A stretch of DNA of 64,000 bases, from assembly GCF_007845635.1 (NCBI RefSeq), contig NZ_SELG01000041.1, forward strand, positions 402,053 to 466,052. The letters are read 5' to 3'. This DNA is from Apibacter muscae (lineage in GTDB: Bacteria; Bacteroidota; Bacteroidia; Flavobacteriales; Weeksellaceae). The translations under genes and the position numbers were made by a program. The notes beneath the pieces are model-generated. The model searched no databases, was not told where the DNA came from, and saw only the letters and a list, made by a program, of their open reading frames with translations. Positions 9,754 to 19,130 of the stretch are shown piece by piece (position 1 is the stretch's first letter; every line of letters starts with the position of its first letter).

Positions 9754-10947
9754 CTATTGTATTATTTCAAGGATAGAACTTCTTAAAATTTGCGCTTTTT
9801 TAGCTAATTCTTCCTCAGTCCATAATAAAGAGATAGGAATTGTAATTGTTCTACTTAATATGTTATCCGACTGTGTATAATCTGCATTGGCATAATTCGG
9901 TAATAACTCTTTATGTTCTTTATACAGCGGAGCTAGGGTTTTCAAAAGTTTTAAATGATCCCACTTTTTTATATAATGCCAATTATTATCAAACCAATAG
10001 GCATTGCCAATTCCTTTAGAAACCAATAATTGAGAGGCTTCCTTTGCTTTTTCTTTCGTTGGTAAAAAAATACTTAAAAATGAAGCATTGTCTCCTTTTT
10101 CATCAAGGATTCTTCTAAATTCTACCCCTTCGATATCTTTTAGAGCATCTTTAAAAACTTGTTTATTATTCCTTTGAATACTAAGAATTTTATCTAATTT
10201 TTCAAATTGTGCTAAACCCACTGCTGCATTTAATTCTGAAATTCTATAATTTAAACCTAAATAGGGATGATTCTCAGCTCCTCTATTATTACCAACATGG
10301 TCATGGCCATGATCTGTATACTGATCTGCATGGATATAATAATCATGATTATTAGTAACTACAGCTCCACCTTCTCCACAAGTAATGGTTTTAACAAAAT
10401 CAAAAGAAAAACAACCTAAGTCTCCTATAGTACCTAAATATTTTCCTTTATAGGTTCCTCCAAATGCTTGGCACGCATCTTCAATTAAGAGTATATTATG
10501 TTTTTTTGCTAATTCTTTTAGTGAAGTTAAATCTGCCATCTCTCCACACATATGTACAGGCATAATTACTTTAGTTCTTGGTGAAATCGCTTTTTCAACA
10601 GATTTAGGATCCATAGTTAAAGTGTCGTCAATATCAACCAAAACAGGTATAGCTCCGACACTAAGCACAGCTTCAAAACTTGCTACAAAGGTAAAAGTTG
10701 GCAAAATTACTTCATCCCCCGCTCCAATTCCTGCAGAATTTAAAGCTGTAATTAAAGCAGTTGTTCCACTTGTTGTAAGTTGTGCATAACTTACATTCAT
10801 CTTTTTTTGAATGGCTTGCTCTAATTCTTTTGCCTTCCAATGATTATTTCTTAAAGTTTCAAAATTATAACGCATTAAAATTCCACTTTCAATAACGTCA
10901 TTTAGGTGTTTTTTCTCTTCTTCACCCCAAAGCTCATATCCTGGCAT
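9754..10947 (-). CDS. kdnA: 8-amino-3,8-dideoxy-manno-octulosonate aminotransferase (KdnA-like)
   Basis: PLP-dependent DegT/DnrJ/EryC1/StrS sugar aminotransferase, 397 residues. The PLP lysine is Lys186 in SFDFVKTITCGEGG, and Asp157 in EDACQAFGG contacts the pyridine ring. From memory it tracks Shewanella KdnA closely: the MPG(Y/F)EL start, RYNF near residue 27, VHMCGEMA, the histidine-rich DHGHDH, and NRGAENHP. KdnA aminates C8 of oxidised Kdo to make Kdo8N, which replaces Kdo in lipopolysaccharide. The oxidase partner KdnB is not adjacent. A different nucleotide-sugar aminotransferase role cannot be excluded, but the match is more specific than family level. Confidence 0.72.
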   Translation of the reverse strand: MPGYELWGEEEKKHLNDVIESGILMRYNFETLRNNHWKAKELEQAIQKKMNVSYAQLTTSGTTALITALNSAGIGAGDEVILPTFTFVASFEAVLSVGAIPVLVDIDDTLTMDPKSVEKAISPRTKVIMPVHMCGEMADLTSLKELAKKHNILLIEDACQAFGGTYKGKYLGTIGDLGCFSFDFVKTITCGEGGAVVTNNHDYYIHADQYTDHGHDHVGNNRGAENHPYLGLNYRISELNAAVGLAQFEKLDKILSIQRNNKQVFKDALKDIEGVEFRRILDEKGDNASFLSIFLPTKEKAKEASQLLVSKGIGNAYWFDNNWHYIKKWDHLKLLKTLAPLYKEHKELLPNYANADYTQSDNILSRTITIPISLLWTEEELAKKAQILRSSILEIIQ

Positions 10948-11207
10948 AATCTTATATTTTTAATATTATTTTATTGAAATGATCAACAAACAAAGATACT
11001 AAATTAGAAAATTTAATGGTTGCAGGAATTTATTTAAAATAAAACCATTAATTCATTATAAAATACATTAATATAAATTAAACTCAATTTATATAGAGAT
11101 TATCAAAATTTAAATTTATTCTTGTTACATTTCTAAAGCTAGAATACAAATTTTAGATTTATTCTGGTACACTTAACCCATGGTTATTTTAAAATTTATT
11201 AAAAAAC

Positions 11208-11738
11208 TTAATGTTTATAGGGAATTGTATGAATTAAGTTTATAATGTTTTGAGAATCAGAATTTTCACTTAATTTACCCAAAGCCATCAGTTTCATTGG
11301 GTAACTTTTACCATCGTTGTAATAAGATGGTTGATTATAATTTACCTTATCCCAAAGTGTAAAGCCTTCTCTTTCATAAAAAATAATTCTCCGTTTAGCC
11401 ATTTCTTCTATGGGTAATTCTACTTCTAAAATTATAGGCTTAGAAACCTTAGATTTAATTGAATTTAAAATTTTACTGCCGTAGCCTTTGTTTCTATGTT
11501 TAGAACAAACCGCAAAATGTTCAACAAATATAAAAGTACCTAAATCCCAATAGTTAAAAAATCCTACAGGATTATTTTCACTCCATGCTAATAAAATTTG
11601 AAATTTCGGCTCATCTTTGTATACATTAAGCATTCTTTCTTTAGGTCTTCGTTCATTTTTAGGAAATGATTCTTCATAAAGATTTTCGATAAAAGTAATT
11701 TCTCTTTTATCATCCATGTTTAGTTTTTGTAATCTCAT
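11208..11738 (-). CDS. GNAT-family N-acetyltransferase
   Basis: 176 residues with the GNAT acetyl-CoA binding signature KHRNKGYGSKIL (R/Q-x-x-G-x-G/A) at about residues 80-91, preceded by the beta strand FIFVEHFAV. Substrate unknown. It is 12 bases downstream of the coiled-coil secreted protein gene and reads in the same direction, so it is likely the last gene of the trmH-coiled-coil-GNAT group. The C-terminal 20 residues or so extend beyond the core fold. Confidence 0.75.
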   Translation of the reverse strand: MRLQKLNMDDKREITFIENLYEESFPKNERRPKERMLNVYKDEPKFQILLAWSENNPVGFFNYWDLGTFIFVEHFAVCSKHRNKGYGSKILNSIKSKVSKPIILEVELPIEEMAKRRIIFYEREGFTLWDKVNYNQPSYYNDGKSYPMKLMALGKLSENSDSQNIINLIHTIPYKH

Positions 11739-11750
11739 AAAAAATTTAAT

Positions 11751-12647
11751 TTATTGATTAAAATCTAATTCTAAGGAATCATCCAATGATTCAACTTGAT
11801 CTATATTATCTAATTTTTCTGTACTTTGACTATCATTTAAACTATTATTCGAATTATCATTTATAGATTCTTTCTGATCCCATTCGTTGGATAAAATTTT
11901 TGGATCATTATTATTGCCATTCCCTTCTAATCCATCCAATCTATCTTGAAAATGTTGTATTACAATTTTTTGTGCTTCAATTTCTTTTTCTAAGGATAAG
12001 TTTTGCTCTTTCAATTGTGAAATTTCTTTTTGATAATTTTGTATATCCTCTTTTAATTTAGATACTTTAGCTTCATCAATATCCGACGTCTGGGAGTTTA
12101 GAACTTCAATTCTGTTATTGGTTTGTTGAATCCCTTTTTCTAAAAATAAAATTCGATCTGTATTTCTAATTCTTTCTTTCTCTAAAGAAAGATTATAGTT
12201 TTTAGCTCCTACCAAATCTTGTTGTGTGCAGGTCAAATTCATATTATTTTTAAAATCATTAAGAACTGGTAGAGCCAAAGATTTTTCATTTAACTTATCA
12301 TTAATATAAATGCCCTCTGAATCTTGAAAAGAAGTAAAAATATTCATATTTTTATCATCAACATATTCATAAACCAAAGTTCCGTTCCATAAATCTCCTT
12401 TAGGATCGAATTTTAAATTTACACCGTTTAATTTATTGATTACTCCCCCTCTAGCCTTACCTCCTTGCTTTTTAATAAAATTTTTCCAAACACTTAGTAC
12501 AGTTTCTTTATTACAAACCGGTAAGCTAAAACTGAATGCTGGTACTTCTTTATTATCTTTATCGGTATATGTGATATTTTCTATATCCTGTGCTTTACCA
12601 ACAACCCAAAAAAACAATACGACTATAATTGTTATTTTTACTTTCAT
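11751..12647 (-). CDS. secreted protein with long coiled coil
   Basis: 298 residues. A Sec signal peptide occupies residues 1-19 (ending VVGKAQ). A conserved-looking globular domain follows at about 20-145, with LPVCNKETVLSVWKNFI near residue 42. A continuous coiled coil covers about 150-240 (heptads in KLKEDIQNYQKEISQLKEQ). The tail is acidic and Asn/Ser-rich. The globular part resembles flavobacterial hypothetical proteins of unknown role. The start overlaps the last 4 bases of the trmH-like gene (ATGA-type overlap), implying translational coupling. No enzyme motif seen. Confidence 0.65.
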   Translation of the reverse strand: MKVKITIIVVLFFWVVGKAQDIENITYTDKDNKEVPAFSFSLPVCNKETVLSVWKNFIKKQGGKARGGVINKLNGVNLKFDPKGDLWNGTLVYEYVDDKNMNIFTSFQDSEGIYINDKLNEKSLALPVLNDFKNNMNLTCTQQDLVGAKNYNLSLEKERIRNTDRILFLEKGIQQTNNRIEVLNSQTSDIDEAKVSKLKEDIQNYQKEISQLKEQNLSLEKEIEAQKIVIQHFQDRLDGLEGNGNNNDPKILSNEWDQKESINDNSNNSLNDSQSTEKLDNIDQVESLDDSLELDFNQ

Positions 12648-13321
12648 TTGTTAATTTTTTTTAAATAATATTCAGCAATTTCCTTTCCAGAACTAATTGA
12701 ATTAATCGCCCATTGAGTTTTTAAATTTATTTTTCGTTCATCAGAAATCTTCCAATCTAATTTGCTACGTTCTAACTGTTTTCTAAATTCATAAAAGCAT
12801 ATGCCTGCAGCAACAGAAACGTTTAAACTTTCCGTAAATCCTTTCATAGGTATTGAAAGAGAATAGTCTGCAAAATTAAATGTTTCTTTTGTCACGCCTT
12901 TAAATTCAGTACCAAAAATTAAAGCTGTGGGCTTATCTATTATAAAATCATGAATAGGGATTGCATTCTTTTCTGGAGATACTGCTACCATTTGATATCC
13001 TTTCTCCTTAATTTTAATTAATGATTCTAATCCTGAAGACATATAGTTAATATCTATCCATTTATCAGCCCCTCGAGAAACAGTAGTTTCAGGAGAAAAT
13101 TCATTTCTATTCTGCAAAGCATACAAAGATTGAAACCCAAATGCTTCCATACTACGAACTATTGCAGCCGCATTTCTAAACTGATAAATATCTTCAATTA
13201 CAGGCACAACAAATTCAGTTCTAAAGTTGACTAAATTCTCTATTTTTTTTAATTTATCCTCTGTTAAAAACTCTTTTAAATATTCATACAGTTCTAAATT
13301 ATTTTCAATCCCTTTATACAT
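12644..13321 (-). CDS. TrmH/SpoU-family RNA 2'-O-methyltransferase
   Basis: 225-residue SPOUT-fold methyltransferase. The three SpoU motifs are visible: an Asn/Arg segment in IYQFRNAAAIVRSMEAFG (motif 1), FGTEFKGVTKE (motif 2), and SIPMKGFTESLNVSVAAGI (motif 3, forming the SAM-binding trefoil knot). It is expected to methylate a ribose in tRNA or rRNA. The N-terminal region is close to tRNA (Gm18)-type TrmH, but the exact target cannot be fixed by reading. First gene of a minus-strand set with two downstream genes. Confidence 0.85.
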   Translation of the reverse strand: MYKGIENNLELYEYLKEFLTEDKLKKIENLVNFRTEFVVPVIEDIYQFRNAAAIVRSMEAFGFQSLYALQNRNEFSPETTVSRGADKWIDINYMSSGLESLIKIKEKGYQMVAVSPEKNAIPIHDFIIDKPTALIFGTEFKGVTKETFNFADYSLSIPMKGFTESLNVSVAAGICFYEFRKQLERSKLDWKISDERKINLKTQWAINSISSGKEIAEYYLKKINK

Positions 13322-13489
13322 AAGTCAAAAATAAAAATTTAAATAGACCCAAGGAAATTTATAAATATAAAAATGGTATAAGTTTTGTTTATGCTTACAC
13401 CATCTAACCTCTTTATTAATTGTCTTAAATAGCTTTAAGCTACTTTTAGAGGTTAAATAGTTTTTAAAATAAACACTAAAAAAAAATAT

Positions 13490-14710
13490 ATGAATATTGA
13501 TGTGATCAACAATGGTAATGTTTCCTTTATGGTTCTTACCACAGTACTTGTCTTCTTAATGATCCCAGGACTGGCTTTCTTTTATGGAGGTTTGGTTCCT
13601 AAGAAAAATTCTCTTACCATGATGATGTATACTTTCATTTCCATGGGCATTGTAACTATTTTGTGGACATTTGGTGGTTTCTCTTTAGTTTTTGGTAAGG
13701 ATATAGGTGGCGTTGTTGGATCTCCTACTGAATATTTTATGTTGCATGGAGTAGATTTTAACGTTAATCCGAGATACGGTTCCTCCATTCCTTTTTTAAT
13801 GTTCTTTATGTATCAACTTATGTTTGCTATAATTACCGCACCTTTAATGACTGGAGCAATAGCAAGTAGAATAACAATTATGGGATGGGTAAAAGTTCTT
13901 ATTTTATGGATGATTCTTATATACTTTCCAGTAGCTCACTGGATATGGGGCGGTGGTTTTTTAAGTAAATGGGGATTTGTTGACTTTGCCGGTGGTACTG
14001 TAATACATGCAACTGCAGGTTTTAGTGCTTTGGTAGGCGTATTGTTTTTTGGAAAAAGATATTATAAAACTTCTGAAGATTACGGAAATATTAATTTAGT
14101 GATTTTAGGTGCTGCTATCCTATTATTTGGATGGTTTGGTTTTAATTCAGGAGGAGCTCTGGTAAGTGGTGAGCATGCGGCCATTGCTTTCACAAATACA
14201 GGGATTGCTGCTGGTTTTTCTACTATTGTTTGGGTTATCATATGTTATTTACGCGATAAAAAATTCTCTTTCATTGAGTTAACCACTGGAGCCGTTGCAG
14301 GTTTAGCGACCATAACTCCTTGTTCAGGATATGTTTCACCACAATCTTCTGTACTTATAGGAATTATTGCTGCCTTTGTGTGTTACGGATGTTTACAGCT
14401 TTCAATTAAATTGAAATTGGACGATGCTTTAGGCGTATGGGGGGTTCATGGCATGGGTGGTGTCACCGGTAGTATTCTAGTTGGTATTTTTGCAGCTAGT
14501 AATTTGGATGGTGTATCTGGAGGTTTTCATCAATTTATAATTCAATTGTTAGGCGTAAGCATTGTAATTGTTTATAGTTGTATTGTTTGTTGGGCTATTT
14601 TTAAAATTTGTGATCTTACAGGTTCTATACGCGTGCCTAAAGATGTTCAAGAAAAGGGTCTTGATCAAAAATATATGACAGAAATTGTTGATTTTAAATC
14701 TTCAAATTAA
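13490..14710 (+). CDS. amt: ammonium transporter
   Basis: Amt/Mep/Rh channel of 406 residues with about 11 membrane segments. The conserved N-terminal segment is IPGLAFFYGGLVPKKNSL. The twin pore histidines lie in FAGGTVIHATAG and GVWGVHGMGG. The usual PII gene glnK is not next to it, so partner regulation is not evident locally. No cleavable signal peptide is clear; the N-terminus goes straight into helix 1. It is convergent with serB, and both end in a shared stem-loop. Confidence 0.95.
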   Translation: MNIDVINNGNVSFMVLTTVLVFLMIPGLAFFYGGLVPKKNSLTMMMYTFISMGIVTILWTFGGFSLVFGKDIGGVVGSPTEYFMLHGVDFNVNPRYGSSIPFLMFFMYQLMFAIITAPLMTGAIASRITIMGWVKVLILWMILIYFPVAHWIWGGGFLSKWGFVDFAGGTVIHATAGFSALVGVLFFGKRYYKTSEDYGNINLVILGAAILLFGWFGFNSGGALVSGEHAAIAFTNTGIAAGFSTIVWVIICYLRDKKFSFIELTTGAVAGLATITPCSGYVSPQSSVLIGIIAAFVCYGCLQLSIKLKLDDALGVWGVHGMGGVTGSILVGIFAASNLDGVSGGFHQFIIQLLGVSIVIVYSCIVCWAIFKICDLTGSIRVPKDVQEKGLDQKYMTEIVDFKSSN

Positions 14711-14764
14711 AACTTATTTCTAAAATTATTAAGAACTCTCTTTTTAAATTTTGAATTATCTATA

Positions 14765-14797
14765 AAAAAAGCTCCATAAATAATTATGGAGCTTTTA
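14765..14797. terminator. bidirectional terminator between amt and serB
   Basis: GCTCCATAA, loop ATAA, then its exact complement, flanked by an A run on the left and T run on the right, so it can stop transcription from both converging genes. Confidence 0.85.
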
Positions 14798-14826
14798 AAT
14801 TTTCTTTAATTAAGTAAAATGAACAT

Positions 14827-16056
14827 TTAAGAAATGTTCATCATTTCTGTATTTTCTGCGGAATCTTTAAACCCTAAAAAGTATAATATTCCATCTAAAC
14901 CAACGGTAGATAAGGAATGATTAGCACTTTCCTTAACTTTGGGTTTGGCATGGAATGCAACTCCTAAGCCGGCAATTGAAAGCATTGGCAAATCATTAGC
15001 GCCGTCGCCTACTGCAACTGTTTGTTGTATATCGATATTTTCTAGTTTAGCAAGTAGTCGTAAATATTCAGCTTTTTTATTGCCATCGACAATATCATCC
15101 AAATAATTTCCGGTTAATTTCCCATCAATAATTTCCAATTTGTTGGCGAAAACATAATCAAATCCAAACCTTCTCTTTAAATATTCTCCAAAATAAGTAA
15201 AACCACCAGATATTATTGCTGTTTTATATCCACTTTTCTTTAAGATTTTCATTAATCTCTCTAATCCTTCGGTAATAGGTAGTTTTTCAGCAATTTCTTT
15301 CAGTACAGATTCATCTAAGCCTTTCAAAAGCTTTATTCTTCTTTTAAAACTTTCTGTAAAGTCTATTTCCCCATTCATGGCTGATTCTGTAATGGCTCTA
15401 ACCTCTTCACCTACTCCTGCACGGTCTGCCAACTCATCTATAACTTCCGTTTGTATCAAAGTAGAATCCATATCAAAACAAATTAAGCGTCGCATTCTTC
15501 TATAGCCATTTTCTTCTTGTAAAGCTATATCGATATTTAATTGGGATGATAAAGCCAATAATCTATTTTGAATTTCTTTAACATCTGTAATATTTCCTCT
15601 AACGGCTAGTTCAAAACATGTTCTATCCGTTTTTTTGTTTAATGGTATTCTTTGGGTTAAACGAATGATGCGTTCAATATTTAAATTAAATTCTACTAAA
15701 ATGTTAGCCACTTCAGATATTTGATTTGCTCCTAGTTCCTTTCCTAAAATATGTATAATGAATCTATTTTTTCCCTGAACTTGTACCCAATGAGTATAAT
15801 CTTCAGTGGTTAAAGGTGAAAAGCGTATATTTACATTTAGGCTATTGGCTTTAAACAACATTTCTTTTAAAATATCCCCTGAACTTCCGTTTTCTGACTT
15901 AAAAATTATCGCCAATGATAATGAATGATGAATATTGGCTTGTCCTATGTCTAAAATTTCGGCATTATACTTTCCTAAAATATGAGTAAGCGCAGTTGTT
16001 ATCCCAGGTTTATCAACTCCGGTTATATTAACTAAAATTATTTCTGAATTTTGCAT
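14827..16056 (-). CDS. serB: phosphoserine phosphatase SerB
   Basis: Last step of serine synthesis, hydrolysis of O-phosphoserine. The 409 residues have two N-terminal ACT-type regulatory domains (about 1-85 and 95-180). A HAD phosphatase domain follows, with nucleophile Asp195 and acid/base Asp197 in FDMDSTL, motif II in AIISGGFTYF, and the metal loop GDGANDLPML near residues 353-362. The length is typical of the flavobacterial form with tandem ACT domains. It is co-directional with folP upstream (30-base gap). Confidence 0.94.
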   Translation of the reverse strand: MQNSEIILVNITGVDKPGITTALTHILGKYNAEILDIGQANIHHSLSLAIIFKSENGSSGDILKEMLFKANSLNVNIRFSPLTTEDYTHWVQVQGKNRFIIHILGKELGANQISEVANILVEFNLNIERIIRLTQRIPLNKKTDRTCFELAVRGNITDVKEIQNRLLALSSQLNIDIALQEENGYRRMRRLICFDMDSTLIQTEVIDELADRAGVGEEVRAITESAMNGEIDFTESFKRRIKLLKGLDESVLKEIAEKLPITEGLERLMKILKKSGYKTAIISGGFTYFGEYLKRRFGFDYVFANKLEIIDGKLTGNYLDDIVDGNKKAEYLRLLAKLENIDIQQTVAVGDGANDLPMLSIAGLGVAFHAKPKVKESANHSLSTVGLDGILYFLGFKDSAENTEMMNIS

Positions 16057-16086
16057 AAATTTATTGATTCAGTAAAAATAAAAAAT

Positions 16087-16914
16087 TTAATTTGATTTAA
16101 TTTGTTTGGCTAAATTGATCATTTGCTTTGCTTCTTTAACGTCATGAACCCTTAAAACATTTGCTCCTTGAAGCAAAGCGTATAAATGCAATGCAGATGT
16201 ACCTACCAGTGCTTCATCTACTGAAATATTTAAGGTTTCATAAATCATCTTTTTCCTAGAAATCCCTATGTATATAGGTAAATTAAATTTTTTTAATTGA
16301 TTTAATTGATTTAGTAGCTCATAATTTTGCTCTAAAGTTTTACTAAATCCAAAACCAGGATCTAAGAATAGATTTTCTATTCCAAAATTCTTTGCTTCAT
16401 TAATTTTTTCTTCAAAATATTGAACAACATTTTCAACTAAATTTTCATATTTTGTATATTGATTCATGGTTTGTGGTGTTCCTCTCATATGCATGAGTAC
16501 GTAAGGTACTTTTAACCTTCCTATGGTTGGTAACATTTGAGGATCTAGGGTACCTCCAGAAACATCATTAATCATGCATACCCCTTCTTGAACGCTTTCA
16601 TTGGCAACTTTACTCCAAAATGTATCTATTGATAGTTTTATTTTCGGGTATTCTTTCTTAATTATCTTTATAATTGGTATTACTCGCTTTAATTCTTCAT
16701 CAGCCGTAATAAATTTTGAACCTGGACGGGTGGATTGTCCTCCAATATCTAAAAAATCTGCACCCTCTGAAATTAATTTTTCAACTTGTAATAGGGCTTT
16801 TTTTTCTGTATCATAGCAACCACCATCAAAAAAAGAATCTTCGGTTAAATTCAGTATTCCAGCAACTTTGGGCTTATTTAAATTTACTTTCTCTCCTTGT
16901 ATATAATATTTCAT
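16087..16914 (-). CDS. folP: dihydropteroate synthase
   Basis: Joins p-aminobenzoate to the pterin pyrophosphate in folate synthesis; the target of sulfonamides. The 275-residue TIM barrel has the signatures GILNLTEDSFFDGG (loop 1), LDIGGQSTRPGS (loop 2), IDTFW, MINDVSGG, MHMRGTPQTM, DPGFGF and the phosphate-binding IGISRKKMI. All key segments look intact with no insertion in the sulfa-resistance loop. First gene of a minus-strand pair with serB. Confidence 0.95.
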   Translation of the reverse strand: MKYYIQGEKVNLNKPKVAGILNLTEDSFFDGGCYDTEKKALLQVEKLISEGADFLDIGGQSTRPGSKFITADEELKRVIPIIKIIKKEYPKIKLSIDTFWSKVANESVQEGVCMINDVSGGTLDPQMLPTIGRLKVPYVLMHMRGTPQTMNQYTKYENLVENVVQYFEEKINEAKNFGIENLFLDPGFGFSKTLEQNYELLNQLNQLKKFNLPIYIGISRKKMIYETLNISVDEALVGTSALHLYALLQGANVLRVHDVKEAKQMINLAKQIKSN

Positions 16915-17280
16915 GTATTAAAAAGTAAAAATGTTTCTTATTTAAGATATGCTTATTAATATTACTCAAAAGTAAACTATATTATACAAATTCTAGTGAT
17001 GTATTTTATATAAAAGAATTTGTTATTTATTTAATTCATATTAAAATTATATAACAAATATAGATTTTTCTTTTTAACCCTTGATTCTATTAAAGTTAAG
17101 AGCTAATTTTAATTTATTTTCTTTATAAATCTTTAATAATTTTATTAATATAATTTGAAATTTAATATCTTATTAGATTTATATTAAATAAAATCGAAAG
17201 TTCAAGTATTTAACTTTAGAATGTTTAATATTAAGACTAAAATTTAGTTTATATATTTAATACTAAACTTAAGATAAATA
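16915..17280. other. AT-rich intergenic region without a gene
   Basis: About 365 bases of very AT-rich sequence between folP and the nrdA terminator. No ORF with coding character, no RNA gene and no clear repeat seen. It presumably carries the folP promoter, but no convincing -7/-33 pair was found. Confidence 0.6.
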
Positions 17281-17312
17281 AAAAGGCTATTAGAAATTAA
17301 TAGCCTTTTTAT
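17281..17312 (-). terminator. intrinsic terminator after nrdA
   Basis: AAAAGGCTATTA, loop GAAAT, then the exact complement. The A run on its left side supplies the U tract for minus-strand transcripts. It lies 16 bases past the nrdA stop. Confidence 0.85.
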
Positions 17313-17327
17313 AAATTTTAGATTGTA

Positions 17328-18977
17328 TTATGATTCGCAACTGCTACAACTAACCAGATTTAATACTAATTCTTTAGCTACACTTTGACTTCTTTGATAA
17401 TATAAAGTTTTAATCCCTAATTTCCATGCTTCAATAATAAGTCGATTAACGTCTTTTACAGGTAAATCTGACGGTATATTCAAGTTCAAGGATTGAGATT
17501 GATCCACATACTTTTGTCTGATAGCTGCTTGCTGTACTATTTCTAGCTGGCTAATTTCTTTAAATGTTTTAAATACTTGTTTTTCTTCATATGTAAGTTC
17601 GCTTAAATGCTGAACGCTACCTCCGTTAAGCATTATACTTCGCCAAGTATCTTCGTTATTAATTCCTTTTTCCGTCAATAACTCATCCAGGTATTTATTT
17701 TTTCTCATAAAGTTCCCTTTGGATAATCCTGCTTTATAGTAATTTGAACTGAAAGGTTCAATTCCTGGCGAGGTTTGGCCTAAAATTGCTGAGGATGAGG
17801 TGGTCGGTGCTATTGCCATCAAAGTTGTATTTCTACGACCATAACCTTTTAACAATTCTGGCTCTCCATATATCCTAGCTAAATCTTCGGTAGCTTTATT
17901 GGATTTATCGTGTATATGTTTAAATATTTCTACTGTTTTTTGTTTGGCTTGAATACCTTCAAAAGGAATTCGATTTCTTTGTAAATAAGAATGCCAACCT
18001 AAAACTCCTAGGCCTAAAGCTCTGTGTCTTTTCGCAAAATTGTGTGCAGCGGTTAAATAATAATTTCCTTCAGTTTTAGCTATAAATTCTTGTAAAACTG
18101 CATCTAAAAAGAAAATGGCTAATTTTACAGCTTCAGTATCTTTCCATTCTTCATATAATTCTAAATTCATTGAAGACAAACAACATATAAAAGACTCTTC
18201 TTCTGTTGATGGTAGCATAATCTCTGAGCATAGATTGGAGGATTTAATGATTAATCCTTTATCTTTATAAACTTGTGGTTTATTTTTATTTATATTGTCT
18301 GAAAAGAATATATATGGTAACCCTTTTTGTTGTCGGCTTTCCAATACTTTTGCCCAAACTTTTCTTTTACTAATATCACCATCAATCATTTCTTGCATCC
18401 AATAATCGGGAACGCAAACTCCATAAAATAAATTTTGGATTGGGTTTCCTATATCTTTAATGGTTAGAAATTCTTCAATGTCTGGATGATCTATATCTAA
18501 ATAGGCAGCAAATGCTCCTCTTCTAACTCCTCCTTGAGATATGGTATCCATAGCAGTGTCAAACAATTTCATAAAGCTTACCGCCCCACTACTCTTTCCG
18601 TTGTCTGATACGGCAGAACCTCTTTCTCTAAGTTCGCCAAAATAGCCAGAGGTTCCCCCTCCTATTTTGGTCTGCATAATTACTTCACCTAATTTATGAG
18701 TGATCCCTTCAATACTATCAGTAATATGAACATTGAAACAAGAAATTGGTAAACCTCTTTCCGTTCCCATATTTGCCCAAATGGGTGAACTAAGGCTCAT
18801 CCAGCCTCTTTCAATTAATTCTTGAAAAGGTTGTTTTAATTCAGGCTTATATAATCTTTGTGAAGCCGCCGTAGTAATTCTATCGATGGCTCCTTCTACA
18901 GTTTCTCCTTTTAATAAATATCCTCTATTTAAAATTTGTTCGCTCTCGGAATTTTTCCACCAAAGTTTTTCGTTCAT
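17328..18977 (-). CDS. nrdA: class I ribonucleotide reductase, catalytic alpha subunit
   Basis: Reduces ribonucleoside diphosphates to deoxy forms. 549 residues, much shorter than E. coli NrdA (761) because there is no N-terminal ATP-cone; the barrel starts almost at once. Active-site residues are present: Cys80 in LPISCFN, Cys250 and Glu252 in SNLCSEIMLP, a partner cysteine in FICCLSS, the radical-transfer pair Tyr526-Tyr527 (TLYYQRSQ), and the C-terminal shuttle cysteines Cys544 and Cys547 (CSSCES). It lies 153 bases downstream of nrdB. No overall-activity regulation by dATP through a cone is expected. Confidence 0.95.
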   Translation of the reverse strand: MNEKLWWKNSESEQILNRGYLLKGETVEGAIDRITTAASQRLYKPELKQPFQELIERGWMSLSSPIWANMGTERGLPISCFNVHITDSIEGITHKLGEVIMQTKIGGGTSGYFGELRERGSAVSDNGKSSGAVSFMKLFDTAMDTISQGGVRRGAFAAYLDIDHPDIEEFLTIKDIGNPIQNLFYGVCVPDYWMQEMIDGDISKRKVWAKVLESRQQKGLPYIFFSDNINKNKPQVYKDKGLIIKSSNLCSEIMLPSTEEESFICCLSSMNLELYEEWKDTEAVKLAIFFLDAVLQEFIAKTEGNYYLTAAHNFAKRHRALGLGVLGWHSYLQRNRIPFEGIQAKQKTVEIFKHIHDKSNKATEDLARIYGEPELLKGYGRRNTTLMAIAPTTSSSAILGQTSPGIEPFSSNYYKAGLSKGNFMRKNKYLDELLTEKGINNEDTWRSIMLNGGSVQHLSELTYEEKQVFKTFKEISQLEIVQQAAIRQKYVDQSQSLNLNIPSDLPVKDVNRLIIEAWKLGIKTLYYQRSQSVAKELVLNLVSCSSCES

Positions 18978-19130
18978 TTTTTTTTATTTAATCGTTGCTT
19001 TTCAATAAAATTTTAGTTTTAAAAAAAAATTATTTTCTTAAACAATTATTGAATTTTATATATTGAGTAATCGCTTTGAATTTTATTGATCTACAAAATA
19101 AATATATATTAAAAATTAAGAAAATGTTAT

